In this document: positions 36,874 to 45,685 of the stretch, in pieces
Layout of the letters: every line of letters starts with the position of its first letter
Numbering within the stretch: the first letter of the stretch is position 1
Origin: an uncultured Alphaproteobacteria bacterium
GTDB taxonomy: Bacteria > Pseudomonadota > Alphaproteobacteria > MPNO01 > UBA2964
Direction of reading: 5' to 3'
DNA length: 64,000 bases
NCBI GenBank assembly: GCA_951812775.1
Contig: OX638326.1
Location: 818,335-882,334, forward strand
The notes under the pieces: model-generated
Database searches by the model: none
Seen by the model: the letters and a program-made list of their open reading frames with translations, nothing else
What the model was told of the DNA's origin: nothing
Made by a program: the position numbers and the translations under genes

Positions 36874-37926
36874 TTAGTCGGCAAAGGCGGGAGCGATTTC
36901 TTCGGTAAAACGGTGCATTTGTTCTTTGACCATTTCATGTGGTTTGCGGCCAACATTAAAATAAAGGATCACTTCATCAATCCCTGCCGCCTCGATGTTT
37001 TTAAGGCTATCGATGATTTTGGCGGGCGACCCTATAAGAATAGAACGATCTGATAGATCTTCCTTCTTGGTGTTCCGCAAAACCTCATTGATCTTCATAA
37101 AGTAATGCATGGTCGGCGGCATTTTACTTGGGTCATCCGGAAAAGCGCGCAGTACACAGTTCTGGAAATAATCTATCTGGTACTGACGTCCGCGATCTTC
37201 TTCCTCAGGCGTGTCCGCAATGTAAATAAAATAGCTGCACATCGCGCGACCAGGCGTGTTGCCCTGGGCAATGGTCGCGTCGCGATAGCCATCGACAGCT
37301 TCCTTCAAACCTCCAAACACCATCGCTGCAGCAAAGGGCGCATAGATGATATTGAATCCTTTGCGGGCTGCCAGATCGACCGACGTCTTGGAGAACGAGC
37401 CGACATAGATGGGTATCGGATCCTGAACTGGTTTCGGCGTAATCTCCATATTATCGATATGATAATGATCACCGTGATGCGACCAGACACCAGGATCAGT
37501 CCAAGCTTTGTTCAGGACATCCAACCCTTCCTCAAAAACCTCTGCCGAAGTCATAAAGTCGGCTCCGAACGGGACATACTCCTCCCGGTCATAGCCACGT
37601 CCGCAAGCGTAATCGGCCCTCCCGCCCGACAGAAGATCGAGGGTCGCCCACATCTCCGCCACATGGATTGGATGATGGATCGGCAGCACATTTACTGCCG
37701 GCGCCAATCGGATTTTTTTAGTCTCCGGGATAATGCTGGCGAGTAAGATATCGGGGCGTGAGTTTACGCCAAGCCGGTCGAAATGATGCTCGCCGATCCA
37801 GGCGGAATGATAGCCTAGCTGATCAGCAAGGATCGCCTGTTCCCGAATTTCCAGGACGAACTGCGATGCCGTCCTTGGATTGTCCGGATAATGATTATCC
37901 GAAAGTGTAAAATAACCGAACTCCAA
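36874..37926 (-). CDS. LLM-class flavin-dependent oxidoreductase
   Basis: Luciferase-like monooxygenase that uses reduced flavin. The start is set at TTG 37924-37926, five bases after a strong AGGAGG, giving (fM)EFGYFTLSDNHYPDNP and 350 residues. An upstream ATG would add 69 unlike residues. Family features: HSAWIGEHHF near residue 50, RIRLAPAVNVLPIHHPIHVAE-like active-site region and YACGRGYDREEY. The substrate is unknown. It converges on the PRMT-like gene and is near a Rieske dioxygenase, so a role in oxidation of an aromatic or terpenoid compound is possible. Confidence 0.88.
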   Translation of the reverse strand: MEFGYFTLSDNHYPDNPRTASQFVLEIREQAILADQLGYHSAWIGEHHFDRLGVNSRPDILLASIIPETKKIRLAPAVNVLPIHHPIHVAEMWATLDLLSGGRADYACGRGYDREEYVPFGADFMTSAEVFEEGLDVLNKAWTDPGVWSHHGDHYHIDNMEITPKPVQDPIPIYVGSFSKTSVDLAARKGFNIIYAPFAAAMVFGGLKEAVDGYRDATIAQGNTPGRAMCSYFIYIADTPEEEDRGRQYQIDYFQNCVLRAFPDDPSKMPPTMHYFMKINEVLRNTKKEDLSDRSILIGSPAKIIDSLKNIEAAGIDEVILYFNVGRKPHEMVKEQMHRFTEEIAPAFAD

Positions 37927-37980
37927 CGAAACCTCCTGCGCCAGTATTACTGTTTGTTCTAGATAAGCTGAGCCCAATTG

Positions 37981-38010
37981 AAAAGGGCGGCCCTTGAGCC
38001 GCCCGTTTTT
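37981..38010. terminator. Bidirectional rho-independent terminator
   Basis: GGGCGGC, loop CCTTGA, GCCGCCC, flanked by AAAA on one side and GTTTTT on the other, so it has a T-run on both strands. On the minus strand it follows the stop of the gene fragment ending at 38027, which suggests that fragment is the true end of a former gene. Confidence 0.75.
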
Positions 38011-38026
38011 CTCAATGTCACGTCTC

Positions 38027-38275
38027 TCACGCCAACGCGTAAGGAACCTGTTCGGGTCCTTTAATAACAACGCGCTCGCCGTCTTCAAGATAGCGATATT
38101 GTTTAAAGGTGCCGGACCGCTTGGACCGAACAATGACAGCGATGGATTTTTCGTTGCCGGAATACTCTGAATGTATTAGCCAGGGTTTCACGACATCAAC
38201 TTCTCCAGGACCGCAATATTCCGAATGGCTTTCCTGCGTCTCGAACCGACCAGCGATCACGACGCGGGCGATACA
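38027..38275 (-). pseudogene. C-terminal fragment of an unrecognised gene
   Basis: A minus-strand open frame whose last 80 or so codons read like real protein (VDVVKPWLIHSEYSGNEKSI, then VIVRSKRSGTFKQYRYLEDG, ending GPEQVPYALA). It is followed by a good terminator. The 5' part is missing: further upstream on its strand the DNA becomes the antisense of a truncated SDR gene. I do not recognise the family. The upper boundary is approximate. Confidence 0.5.
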
Positions 38276-38882
38276 TGCTCTTGGTGGTCTGCACGGGATC
38301 GTCAACAATGCCGGGATCGGACTGTCTACCATCCGCGAGAATTATTATGTCGATAACATCAAATTCTGGGATGTCCCGGAGGAACGCTGGCAGGCGATCT
38401 TTGACGTCAATGTCCGGGCGCCCTTTTTGATTTCGAAAGGCGCGATGGCGCATCTTTTAGAACAAGGCTGGGGACGCATCGTCAACGTCACCACAAGTAT
38501 GGACACGATGATTAGACGTGGCTGGACACCCTACGGACCATCCAAGGGTGCGCTGGAAGCCCAGTCAGCTTGCTGGGCGGAAGACTGCGAAGGCAGTGGT
38601 GTGACCGTAAATGTGCTCGTACCCGGCGGGCATGCCAATACAGCGATGGTACCGTCGGCCTCCTCTCCCGATCGCGAGGCGATGGTTCAGCCGGAAGTGA
38701 TGCAGGCACCAATTGCTTGGCTGATGTCAGATGATTCAGATGGGTTTAATGGCAACCGCCTTACCGGCACGGGTTGGGACAAAGCCTTGCCGGGACACGC
38801 CGCGGCTGAGAAGGCGGCGGCGCCAGCTGCCTGGCCGGGCGCGGGCCAACAAAGCGTGTGGCCTGACCTGCAACCGACCTGA
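38276..38882 (+). pseudogene. Short-chain dehydrogenase/reductase, N-terminus lost
   Basis: Starts abruptly at LGGLHGIVNNAGIGL, which corresponds to about residue 80 of a normal SDR, so the nucleotide-binding TGxxxGIG segment is gone. The remainder has VNVRAPFLISKGAMAHLLEQ, the active-site Ser and the YGPSKGALEAQ Tyr/Lys motif, and a normal C-terminus. Without the Rossmann N-terminus it should be inactive. Codons upstream of the junction belong to another gene on the opposite strand. Ends two bases before the dioxygenase small subunit, convergently. Confidence 0.8.
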
Positions 38883-38883
38883 C

Positions 38884-39384
38884 TTATAACGGATAGACGA
38901 TTGAATCCGGAATCCGGTGCGTGTCGTAAATAACGCGTTTTTCCTTGAACTTGAGAACGCCTTCTTGCTCGACGATCAGGTCATCATAGGTGGCGGCCAT
39001 CAGGAGAACCGTATCCCCATCCGGTGAGGTCTGGTAAATCACAACATTGCAACGTGAACGGTACCCTTCACCCGTATCATCGACGAGGGCTGGTCCCAAA
39101 ACATGCCGAATGACACGCGGTGCGAAGACCGCCGCATGCTGCGTCGCCGTCGCGCGGTCAACTAGCATCCCCACAGATTCAAACCGCATAACGCCAAGCT
39201 CCATGCCGCGATCATAATTATCGCGAGATAGGACGGTGTAGAGACATTTGTCGGTAAAAAACTGCGGCCAGCTATCTAAGGGACCATCATCGATCGAAGA
39301 TATATAGCTGAGCTGTAACCGCTCTATACGCCGCAATAGGACGTCATCGGTAACGGGCTGGTTCATTTCTGCCTGATGATCCAT
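38884..39384 (-). CDS. Aromatic-ring-hydroxylating dioxygenase, beta (small) subunit
   Basis: SnoaL/cystatin-like fold structural subunit of a Rieske oxygenase. 166 residues from ATG 39382-39384, which shares its A with the stop of the alpha gene (TGATG); a GTG one codon earlier is an alternative start. Family features: LQLSYISSIDDGPLDSWPQF near the N-terminus, RHVLGPALVDDTGEGYRSRC and the C-terminal FKEKRVIYDTHRIPDSIVYP. It pairs with the alpha subunit encoded immediately upstream. Confidence 0.92.
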   Translation of the reverse strand: MDHQAEMNQPVTDDVLLRRIERLQLSYISSIDDGPLDSWPQFFTDKCLYTVLSRDNYDRGMELGVMRFESVGMLVDRATATQHAAVFAPRVIRHVLGPALVDDTGEGYRSRCNVVIYQTSPDGDTVLLMAATYDDLIVEQEGVLKFKEKRVIYDTHRIPDSIVYPL

Positions 39385-40652
39385 CACGTACCTGCCTCGC
39401 CATACCCCATGATGTCGCGATAGCGCATATAGAAACCCCGAATAAGGGACTCGGTAACCAGATGGTCATTGGATTCACAATCGGTGCCCCCAATTTCAAG
39501 CACCGCGGCCTCTCCTTCAGGCGAACCTGTAAAACCGACCTGGCTAAACTCGAGCGCTTCCGCATCGTCCAGCGTGACATAACCGGCGGAGCCCATCAGG
39601 TTTGCCTGTCGCAGACGCAGATATTTCATTTCGTCATCGTCATCTTCATAACCGAAGAATGTCCAGACGAGTTCATGGCTTCCCGACCCTTTGGGAATGA
39701 CCTGGCGCGTCGCAAGCGTATTGCACTGCGCCTGAATAATAATCGATGGGAATAGCGTCTGAATAGACAACGTAATATTGTCGCCAAATTCCAGACGAGG
39801 CTGTATCAAATCATGATCTGTCAGCGCGAAATCCGGCGCGGCGATACGGACACCGCCTGTATCTTCCTTGCCTTCCTCAGTTCCTTTCGCCGTCATCAGG
39901 ACGGAATGGCCCTTGCTGTCATCAACCAGACATTTGGATTCCTGATCGAGCCGGAACAACCCGAATGAAATCAGGAAGAGATGCAAAATCCCAGCATGAT
40001 ACGGATCCTTCAGATTCTCCATCTGAAGTTTCCAGTTACAATCGATGACCTGACGTTCATAGCCGACGACCCGTAAACCGCGACCATCGAAAATGCGGGT
40101 GAAATACTTCACCATATCCGGGCCAAGATAATCTTTTAGCGGCGCAACATTTTGATCGAAGCTGGCAAAGACCACACCGTTCAGGCTTTCGACCCGCAAA
40201 TTCACCAGGCCATGGGCCTTCATGTCGAAATCCGAATTGAGGCCACCCTTACCATTGATACCTCTCTTAAAAGGCATCCCCGTCAGCTCACCATCCAGCG
40301 TATATGTCCACTGATGATACGGGCACATGATTGCACTACCGGTATTGCCGGATAGCGCCTGACAAAGTTGCGCGCCACGATGGGCGCAACGATTTTCGAC
40401 AACCGAAAGCGCCCCGTCATCCTTGCGGATCATCAGGACTTCCCGTTCTCCTATGAAATTGCGCCGAAAATCCCCCGCTTCGGGCACCTCGCACTCCAGA
40501 CCGACATAATTCCAGGAGGAGCCGTAGAAGATGCGCTCCAACTCCTGCGCATAAATGTCCGGATTCTGATAGATCTGAAACGGAACACGCGTCGTTCCGG
40601 CTTCCGACCAGATATCAGTTTCTGACTCGTTCGTGGTTTGAGTGCCGTCCAT
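39384..40652 (-). CDS. Aromatic-ring-hydroxylating dioxygenase, alpha (large) subunit
   Basis: Terminal oxygenase of a Rieske non-heme iron system. The Rieske cluster ligands are CAH and CPYH (Cys89, His91, Cys110, His113 from the chosen ATG at 40650-40652; a TTG four codons earlier is possible). The catalytic iron site is DPYHAGILH with the preceding ENLKD bridging Asp. 422 residues. No ferredoxin or reductase gene lies nearby, so electrons must come from elsewhere. The type (anthranilate, salicylate or other substrate) cannot be decided from sequence alone. Confidence 0.93.
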   Translation of the reverse strand: MDGTQTTNESETDIWSEAGTTRVPFQIYQNPDIYAQELERIFYGSSWNYVGLECEVPEAGDFRRNFIGEREVLMIRKDDGALSVVENRCAHRGAQLCQALSGNTGSAIMCPYHQWTYTLDGELTGMPFKRGINGKGGLNSDFDMKAHGLVNLRVESLNGVVFASFDQNVAPLKDYLGPDMVKYFTRIFDGRGLRVVGYERQVIDCNWKLQMENLKDPYHAGILHLFLISFGLFRLDQESKCLVDDSKGHSVLMTAKGTEEGKEDTGGVRIAAPDFALTDHDLIQPRLEFGDNITLSIQTLFPSIIIQAQCNTLATRQVIPKGSGSHELVWTFFGYEDDDDEMKYLRLRQANLMGSAGYVTLDDAEALEFSQVGFTGSPEGEAAVLEIGGTDCESNDHLVTESLIRGFYMRYRDIMGYGEAGT

Positions 40653-40782
40653 GTCTTCGTCCAATCTAAAAAGAATGGCGGCAAGTTACCCGAGCGAATT
40701 AGTGCCTTCAAGCGATTAACAAAGCTGGACCGCTCATATCGAGAATGAAACAATTCGTTGATTACAAATCAGGGAGAGCTTC

Positions 40783-41127
40783 ATGAGCATTGACCGTATC
40801 CAACCCGGTGCCTGGAATAGCAAGGCCGTCATTCATGGCGACACAATCTACATGTCCGGTATAGTTGCAGATGACAAATCCGTCGGCATGAAGGCACAGA
40901 CCGAGCAGGTTCTGGCCAAAATCGACTCCGTCCTCGCGGAAGCCGGTTCTGACAAAACCAAAATTGTCAGCGCCGTCGTCTATATGTCGGACATGGATCT
41001 CAAGGAAGAGATGAACGAGGCCTGGATGGAATGGATGGACCCGGCCTGCCCACCGGCACGTGCGGGTGTTGGCGTAACTCTGACGCCCGGTACGCTGGTT
41101 GAAATAATGTGTGTCGCCGTGAAGTAA
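40783..41127 (+). CDS. RidA/YjgF-family protein
   Basis: Small trimeric protein of the family that hydrolyses reactive enamines and imines. 114 residues, with IYMSGIVADDKS, the paired helix KAQTEQVLAKIDSVLAEAGS and PPARAGVGVTL, whose Arg is the substrate-binding residue. GGGAG precedes the ATG. Divergent from the dioxygenase genes, so it may be regulated with them. A role in clearing reactive imines from the same pathway is an inference. Confidence 0.9.
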   Translation: MSIDRIQPGAWNSKAVIHGDTIYMSGIVADDKSVGMKAQTEQVLAKIDSVLAEAGSDKTKIVSAVVYMSDMDLKEEMNEAWMEWMDPACPPARAGVGVTLTPGTLVEIMCVAVK

Positions 41128-41132
41128 TCTCC

Positions 41133-41639
41133 CTAAACGACGTTGATCGGTCGTTTGAGAAACTTCAATATCGGGAGTGCAGGCATGATTTCTGACCACG
41201 CGCCCTCAAACTCAATACAGGCGATTGTCGCTGTGGCCATATGGCCACCAGCGTTGGCGAAACTGTCATAGCCGACGACGGAAGACACCAAGTCTTCCAC
41301 ACCAGGATTATGGCCTACCAGCATTACGCTGCGCGCTTCATCAGGCAACGTCGCGATGAATTCCAGCAGGATAGTTTTCGGTGCGAGATAAAGCGTCTGA
41401 TCGCCATCAACCTGCGTTTCTTCCAATTCAAAAATGCCGGCAGCATGAAACGCTGTCGCAGAGGTTCTTTCGGCAGATGAACCAAAAATCAGCTCGGGCA
41501 CACAACCCTGCGCCAAAAGCCATTTTGTGATCAGCTCGGTTTCCGTGTAACCGCGCGATGCCAGGGCACGATCATAATCTTCGATCCCTGAACCACTTTC
41601 TGCCTGTCCATGCCGCAGGACTAAAAGCTGCCGTGTCAT
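41133..41639 (-). CDS. SixA-like histidine phosphatase family protein
   Basis: Phosphoglycerate-mutase-fold phosphatase. The catalytic RHG motif is at residues 9-11 (LLVLRHGQAE) and the second histidine is in MLVGHNPGVEDL. 168 residues, the size of SixA, which dephosphorylates phosphohistidine on ArcB or NPr. The real substrate is unknown. It converges on ridA with a five-base gap. Confidence 0.88.
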   Translation of the reverse strand: MTRQLLVLRHGQAESGSGIEDYDRALASRGYTETELITKWLLAQGCVPELIFGSSAERTSATAFHAAGIFELEETQVDGDQTLYLAPKTILLEFIATLPDEARSVMLVGHNPGVEDLVSSVVGYDSFANAGGHMATATIACIEFEGAWSEIMPALPILKFLKRPINVV

Positions 41640-41780
41640 CTCATTCCCTTTTACGTCACTGACATCACTATTACCGCAGGAAGTCTTTGTCCGCCAATGG
41701 GTCGATTGCTGTTGACGAGGGCTTGGCTCTCAACGAACATTTGCTTTCACAAGCAACGCTAAATTGGCCGGGAGAATCTC

Positions 41781-42191
41781 ATGGGAAAATTACGTCACAT
41801 TGCTCTTTCAGTAGAAGACCCCGAAGCCAGTTGCGAATTCTTCAAGAAAGCGTTCGACATGGAGGAAGTGGGCCATTCGGGCACCGGAACAAAATATCTC
41901 ACCGATGGTACCGTCAATATTGCGCTGCTCAATCGCGATGGAAAACCGCTCGGCTATGAAGGCGACGAACCCTTTTTTGGCATTGACCATTTTGGCATCT
42001 GGGTCGATGACGTCGAACAGGCCTGCGAGCAGGTGGAAGCCGCAGGCGCCAAACACATCATGGGCAATAAAAGTGGTGATCCCAACAGCTTCTATGAAAT
42101 CAAATACCGCATGCCGACCGGGGAAATCTTTGACATCACAGCGGGTGGTTGGCGTGGTGCGGTGAAAGACGTTAAACCATCAAACGACTGA
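41781..42191 (+). CDS. VOC-family (glyoxalase/dioxygenase fold) protein
   Basis: 136-residue single VOC domain beginning MGKLRHIALSVEDPEASCEF. The fold's metal ligands may be His6, His65 in FFGIDHFGIWVDD and the Glu near the end in MPTGEIFDITAGG. Such proteins include glyoxalases, extradiol dioxygenases and resistance proteins, so the reaction cannot be named. GGGAG precedes the ATG. Followed by a PhyH-family gene on the same strand 37 bases later. Confidence 0.88.
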   Translation: MGKLRHIALSVEDPEASCEFFKKAFDMEEVGHSGTGTKYLTDGTVNIALLNRDGKPLGYEGDEPFFGIDHFGIWVDDVEQACEQVEAAGAKHIMGNKSGDPNSFYEIKYRMPTGEIFDITAGGWRGAVKDVKPSND

Positions 42192-42228
42192 CATAAGCGA
42201 TAGCCGAACAAGAAGGACACTCGACAAG

Positions 42229-43032
42229 ATGATCAGCGAAGAATTTTCACAGGCCTGGCTTGATGACGGTTTCGTCCTCGTTCGCGATGTCTTTTCCGAG
42301 GACATGATGGATCTCCTGCGCGCCGGAACCGATAGCGCTATGGCCGATCCCGGCCCCACCTCCAAGGAATATGCGGAAGAAGGCAAAGGACGGTTTTTTA
42401 CCGATCACAACATGCGGCAACGCATACCGGAGTTTCAGAAGTTTCTTGATGAGTCTCCGGTCCGGGAAGTCGGCGCACGCCTTATGCGCACAAACAAGCT
42501 CAACCTGTTTGACGAACATCTTCTGGTCAAGGAACCGGGAACAGACAATCCGAGCTATTGGCACCAGGATCTCCCTTATTACGAACTTTCGGGTACACAA
42601 ATTGTTTCACTTTGGATTCCGATGGACCCTACGAGCCCCGAGTCTGGCTCAGTGAGTTTTGTCCGCGGTTCTCACCGTTGGGGCAACATCTATCAGCCCA
42701 TTCGTATCGGGCTGGGTGAACTGGTCGAAGAAGCTGATACGTTCGACGGTCCGGCACCTGACATCGCGGGTGAACCGGAGAAGTTCGACATTGTCACATT
42801 CGATGATTTGCAACCCGGCGATTGCCTCGCTTTCCAGGCGGCCGTTTTACATTACGCCTCGCCCAACACGACCAAGAGCACGCGTCGCCGGGCCGTCTCA
42901 ATCCGCTTTGCTGGCGATGATGTGACATGGCAACCACGTCCCTACATACCTTCAGTACCAGACACTCCTGATCTTGTCCCCGGGGGGCCATTGGATAGCG
43001 ATCAATATCCGGTCGTTTGGACCGCCGGTTAA
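42229..43032 (+). CDS. Phytanoyl-CoA dioxygenase (PhyH) family protein
   Basis: Fe(II)/2-oxoglutarate-dependent oxygenase of 267 residues. The iron-binding HxD is in YWHQDLPYYELSG; the distal His is in FQAAVLHYASPNT, and the 2-oxoglutarate-binding Arg is likely in RRRAVSIRFAGDD. The segment SLWIPMDPTSPESGSVSFVR matches the family. Substrates in this family range from fatty acyl-CoA to small secondary metabolites; none can be assigned. Same direction as the VOC gene, probably one operon. Confidence 0.9.
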   Translation: MISEEFSQAWLDDGFVLVRDVFSEDMMDLLRAGTDSAMADPGPTSKEYAEEGKGRFFTDHNMRQRIPEFQKFLDESPVREVGARLMRTNKLNLFDEHLLVKEPGTDNPSYWHQDLPYYELSGTQIVSLWIPMDPTSPESGSVSFVRGSHRWGNIYQPIRIGLGELVEEADTFDGPAPDIAGEPEKFDIVTFDDLQPGDCLAFQAAVLHYASPNTTKSTRRRAVSIRFAGDDVTWQPRPYIPSVPDTPDLVPGGPLDSDQYPVVWTAG

Positions 43033-43136
43033 GACCTCACAGCTTTTCACAAAATCGTCATCAGGTTCAAAATTCAATAGCGGCACGTTTCGTGCCTACC
43101 CATGTCTGTCGGAGGCAACAGATAAGGGGCACTGAA

Positions 43137-43881
43137 ATGACCGACACAATCGAACCGGTAAAGTTAACCCTGTTTCGCTGGGCAGGTGCCTGGGGACCCT
43201 TCAAAGTCAACTTCTTGCGGTGAGTACTCTCTCACGCTCGACGTCATTCAAGACACGCTGAATTCGGAACTTGATGGTATTCCGGTTGAGCTGGAGGTTC
43301 GAGACTGGCTTACCGAATGGTGGAAGCCTTTATTGAAAGGCGGCTGGCATGCCCCGATCGTTCTTGTGGAAGGGAAAATTGTTAGCCAGGGAGCTGCCCT
43401 CAACCGCGGTGTTCTGACCGAAGCCATCATAGATGCCTACGCCAAGCGCTCGGAAGTTTCCGGCAATGTGTTGTTTGGCAAAGAAACCTGCCCGCATTGC
43501 GTTCGTGCCAAAGGTTACCTCGATGAAGCGGGCATCAATTACACCTATCACGATGTCGTTCGAGACCCCCGGGCGCTATACGAAATGCTCGCTAGAGTGA
43601 AACCTATCGTCGGTCCCAAAACGCCAATCACGGTGCCACAAATTTGGCTCGATGGCAGCTATATTGGTAGCGCCGATCAGCTCAGCACTTTGCTTGAGCG
43701 GGAGGTTGAGCCAAACCCCGACCGTGGGAATGTGCCCTGTCTGCGAAAGCTGCTTAGCCAGACCTCAGAAGAACGCAAAGACTCGCGATTCGATACTCTG
43801 GCGTGGTTTGGCATCCTCAGCTGTATTCGGATCAGCAATCGCAGTATGCGGTGCAAACCGTGCACGACCGTCATCTTCTGA
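43137..43881 (+). pseudogene. Glutaredoxin-domain protein with an N-terminal frameshift
   Basis: Reading begins at ATG 43137 (MTDTIEPVKLTLFRWAGAWG) and hits TGA at 43221-43223, but homologous-looking sequence continues one frame over from CGEYSLTLDVIQDTL. The later part holds a complete glutaredoxin domain with the CPHC active site (KETCPHCVRAKGY) and the TVPQIWLDGSYIGSADQL motif. A one-base insertion or two-base loss near 43209-43214 explains it. The 3' end runs about 117 bases into the convergent CmcJ-like gene, so the natural stop may also have been lost. Confidence 0.75.
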
Positions 43882-44598
43882 TTCATAGGACTTGATCAGC
43901 ATTGCCTCGTTGCGCTGCATCAGCGGAAAGTAGAACCATTGCTGATTGGGGTTGTACATTAGCCGGTAGGTTTCACCAATTCGCTCAGCGGCGCGCCGTT
44001 CGGTCGCGACCATATCGCTGAGCGCAACAGACCTTGCATCACAAATAGCGAGTGGGTTCGCCTCCACGGAACCGACGATCGACCGCCAGATATTGATGAT
44101 GGCAAAGCGACGCTTCAAATAAGGTTCTGCCACGTCTTTGCCAAACCAGTCCTGCACCCGCACCGGGCCTGATTTAACAGTGTAGTCATTATGGGCCCTC
44201 TGAACTGGTTCGCGGACCTGCTTGGCCTTGCGAATATTTTCATCACCGGCGCGCACGGTGTGGTCAAACACAACAACATCTTTAGCTCCGGTTTCACGCT
44301 TGATCAGATACTGAAGCTCGGCGTTGTAAACATTCTCGATCTGCTCATCGTTGTAGAAGTCTGTAACATTGGTTTCCAAAGGCACCAGAGCGAAACCTTC
44401 CCGATCCAGAGACAACTCCGATACGAGGGGCCGCGCGTCACGCACTATCACGGCTTGCGTTTCATACTCGCCAATGTGTTCGGATTTCCCGCCACCGGGT
44501 GTCGACGGAATATTGACCGGCTTAATACCTGTATCGACCAAAAAGTTGACCGTCGTTTCAATCGATGCAAGCGGTTGTTCGTGCTGTAGCTGTGCCAT
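43765..44598 (-). CDS. CmcJ/NvfI-family oxidoreductase-like protein
   Basis: 277-residue protein with the whole family pattern: VVVFDHTVRAGDENI, RAHNDYTVKSGPVRV, KRRFAIINIWRSI followed by NPLAICDARSV, ETYRLMYNPNQQWFYFPLM and SYESEDDGRARFAPHTAIAD. The family includes CmcJ from cephamycin biosynthesis and the fungal endoperoxidase NvfI, thought to be iron/2-oxoglutarate enzymes. The HND and later His are candidate metal ligands. It is common in fungi and less so in bacteria. The substrate is unknown. Overlaps the broken glutaredoxin gene at its 3' end. Confidence 0.85.
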   Translation of the reverse strand: MAQLQHEQPLASIETTVNFLVDTGIKPVNIPSTPGGGKSEHIGEYETQAVIVRDARPLVSELSLDREGFALVPLETNVTDFYNDEQIENVYNAELQYLIKRETGAKDVVVFDHTVRAGDENIRKAKQVREPVQRAHNDYTVKSGPVRVQDWFGKDVAEPYLKRRFAIINIWRSIVGSVEANPLAICDARSVALSDMVATERRAAERIGETYRLMYNPNQQWFYFPLMQRNEAMLIKSYESEDDGRARFAPHTAIADPNTAEDAKPRQSIESRVFAFF

Positions 44599-44685
44599 GG
44601 TGTTCGACCCATTGTGACTGGATATAACCTATCCTACTCATTGAACTAGCATGACGCCAATCGCGATCAAGCCTTTGCCTAAAGA

Positions 44686-45462
44686 TTAAAAATTCAATCG
44701 CATCTCACCAAGCGGGCCAAAATCGACGACCGATGTCGAGCCAACTTCTATTGGCGCCAATCCGGTGCAGGTCCCTAACGTAACAATCTGCCCTGCCATC
44801 AGGGGCTGTCCCAGATCGACACATAAATTGGCCAGCCACGCCAAAGCATTCATTGGATGTCCAAGCACCATAGAGCCATCGCCTTCGCCCTTAAGTTCGC
44901 CATCGATGTGAAGCGCCACGCGATGACTCGGTAAATCAAATTGACGCCAATTTGTACACGGCGTGCCCAATACCAGCCCGGCGACAGTCCCAGCAGCAAT
45001 CAATGTGTTTTCACCCGCTGCTTTGCGACCCCCAATGCGGGAATCGACAATCTCCACGGCAGGCACCACAGCGGCCACAGCATCCGAGACGCTCTCAGCA
45101 ACATATGGCTCAGCGGTCTCTGGCAATTCGGCGCCAAGGATAACGGCGAATTCCCCTTCAAGTGCCGGGTTCGCAAACTTGCCCGCAGGTACATCCAACG
45201 GATTTAAGGCGAGGGCGGTATTTGGCAAGCGCCCGGCAAAGGGTTGATTAATGCCAAGCATCGATTGCGTAGCGTGATTGGTCGCCGCCACTTTCCAGCC
45301 CATGGCAAAGGCACCATCAAGCCGCAGAACGGCTTCCTGAATTTCGTACCCGTCGTTTATTGTTGCCGGACGACAGGCTTCTGGCAGCGTGTCTATCTTG
45401 CTGCCATGGTCACGACATTGAAGAAAAATTTCGGCAGCCTGTTCGGCAGCTTCGGGGGTCAT
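44686..45462 (-). CDS. 2-keto-4-pentenoate hydratase-like protein (FAH superfamily)
   Basis: 258-residue member of the MhpD/HpaH group, which hydrates dienoates in meta-cleavage of aromatic rings. Features: GWKVAATNHATQSMLGINQP, the acidic metal-site region ALEGEFAVILGAELP, and VPAVEIVDSRI. The C-terminal GQIVTLGTCTGLAPIEVG matches the family. It suggests the neighbouring oxygenases work on an aromatic compound, though no ring-cleavage dioxygenase is evident unless the VOC protein fills that role. Confidence 0.88.
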   Translation of the reverse strand: MTPEAAEQAAEIFLQCRDHGSKIDTLPEACRPATINDGYEIQEAVLRLDGAFAMGWKVAATNHATQSMLGINQPFAGRLPNTALALNPLDVPAGKFANPALEGEFAVILGAELPETAEPYVAESVSDAVAAVVPAVEIVDSRIGGRKAAGENTLIAAGTVAGLVLGTPCTNWRQFDLPSHRVALHIDGELKGEGDGSMVLGHPMNALAWLANLCVDLGQPLMAGQIVTLGTCTGLAPIEVGSTSVVDFGPLGEMRLNF

Positions 45463-45590
45463 AGCGATACTCTTTCCATTACCAGCGGGATTGATAGCAA
45501 ATTAGGGCGAAACGACATTCGAGAGCAAGTAAACGAAATATTCTTGCATTTTGTCTTATGTGGTATAGAACCGCTGCCCGCAACATATGG

Positions 45591-45666
<76 letters not shown>

Positions 45667-45685
45667 TTTTTAGATCGGAATAACA

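Noticed and set aside
38109-38275. Using the in-frame ATG at 38109 as the true start of the SDR protein
   Set aside because: The first 55 residues show no Rossmann motif and are the antisense of a minus-strand gene end, so the added N-terminus is accidental.
43137-43223. Possible selenoprotein, because a glutaredoxin-like reading meets an early TGA
   Set aside because: The homologous sequence resumes in a different frame, so reading through TGA as selenocysteine does not restore the protein.
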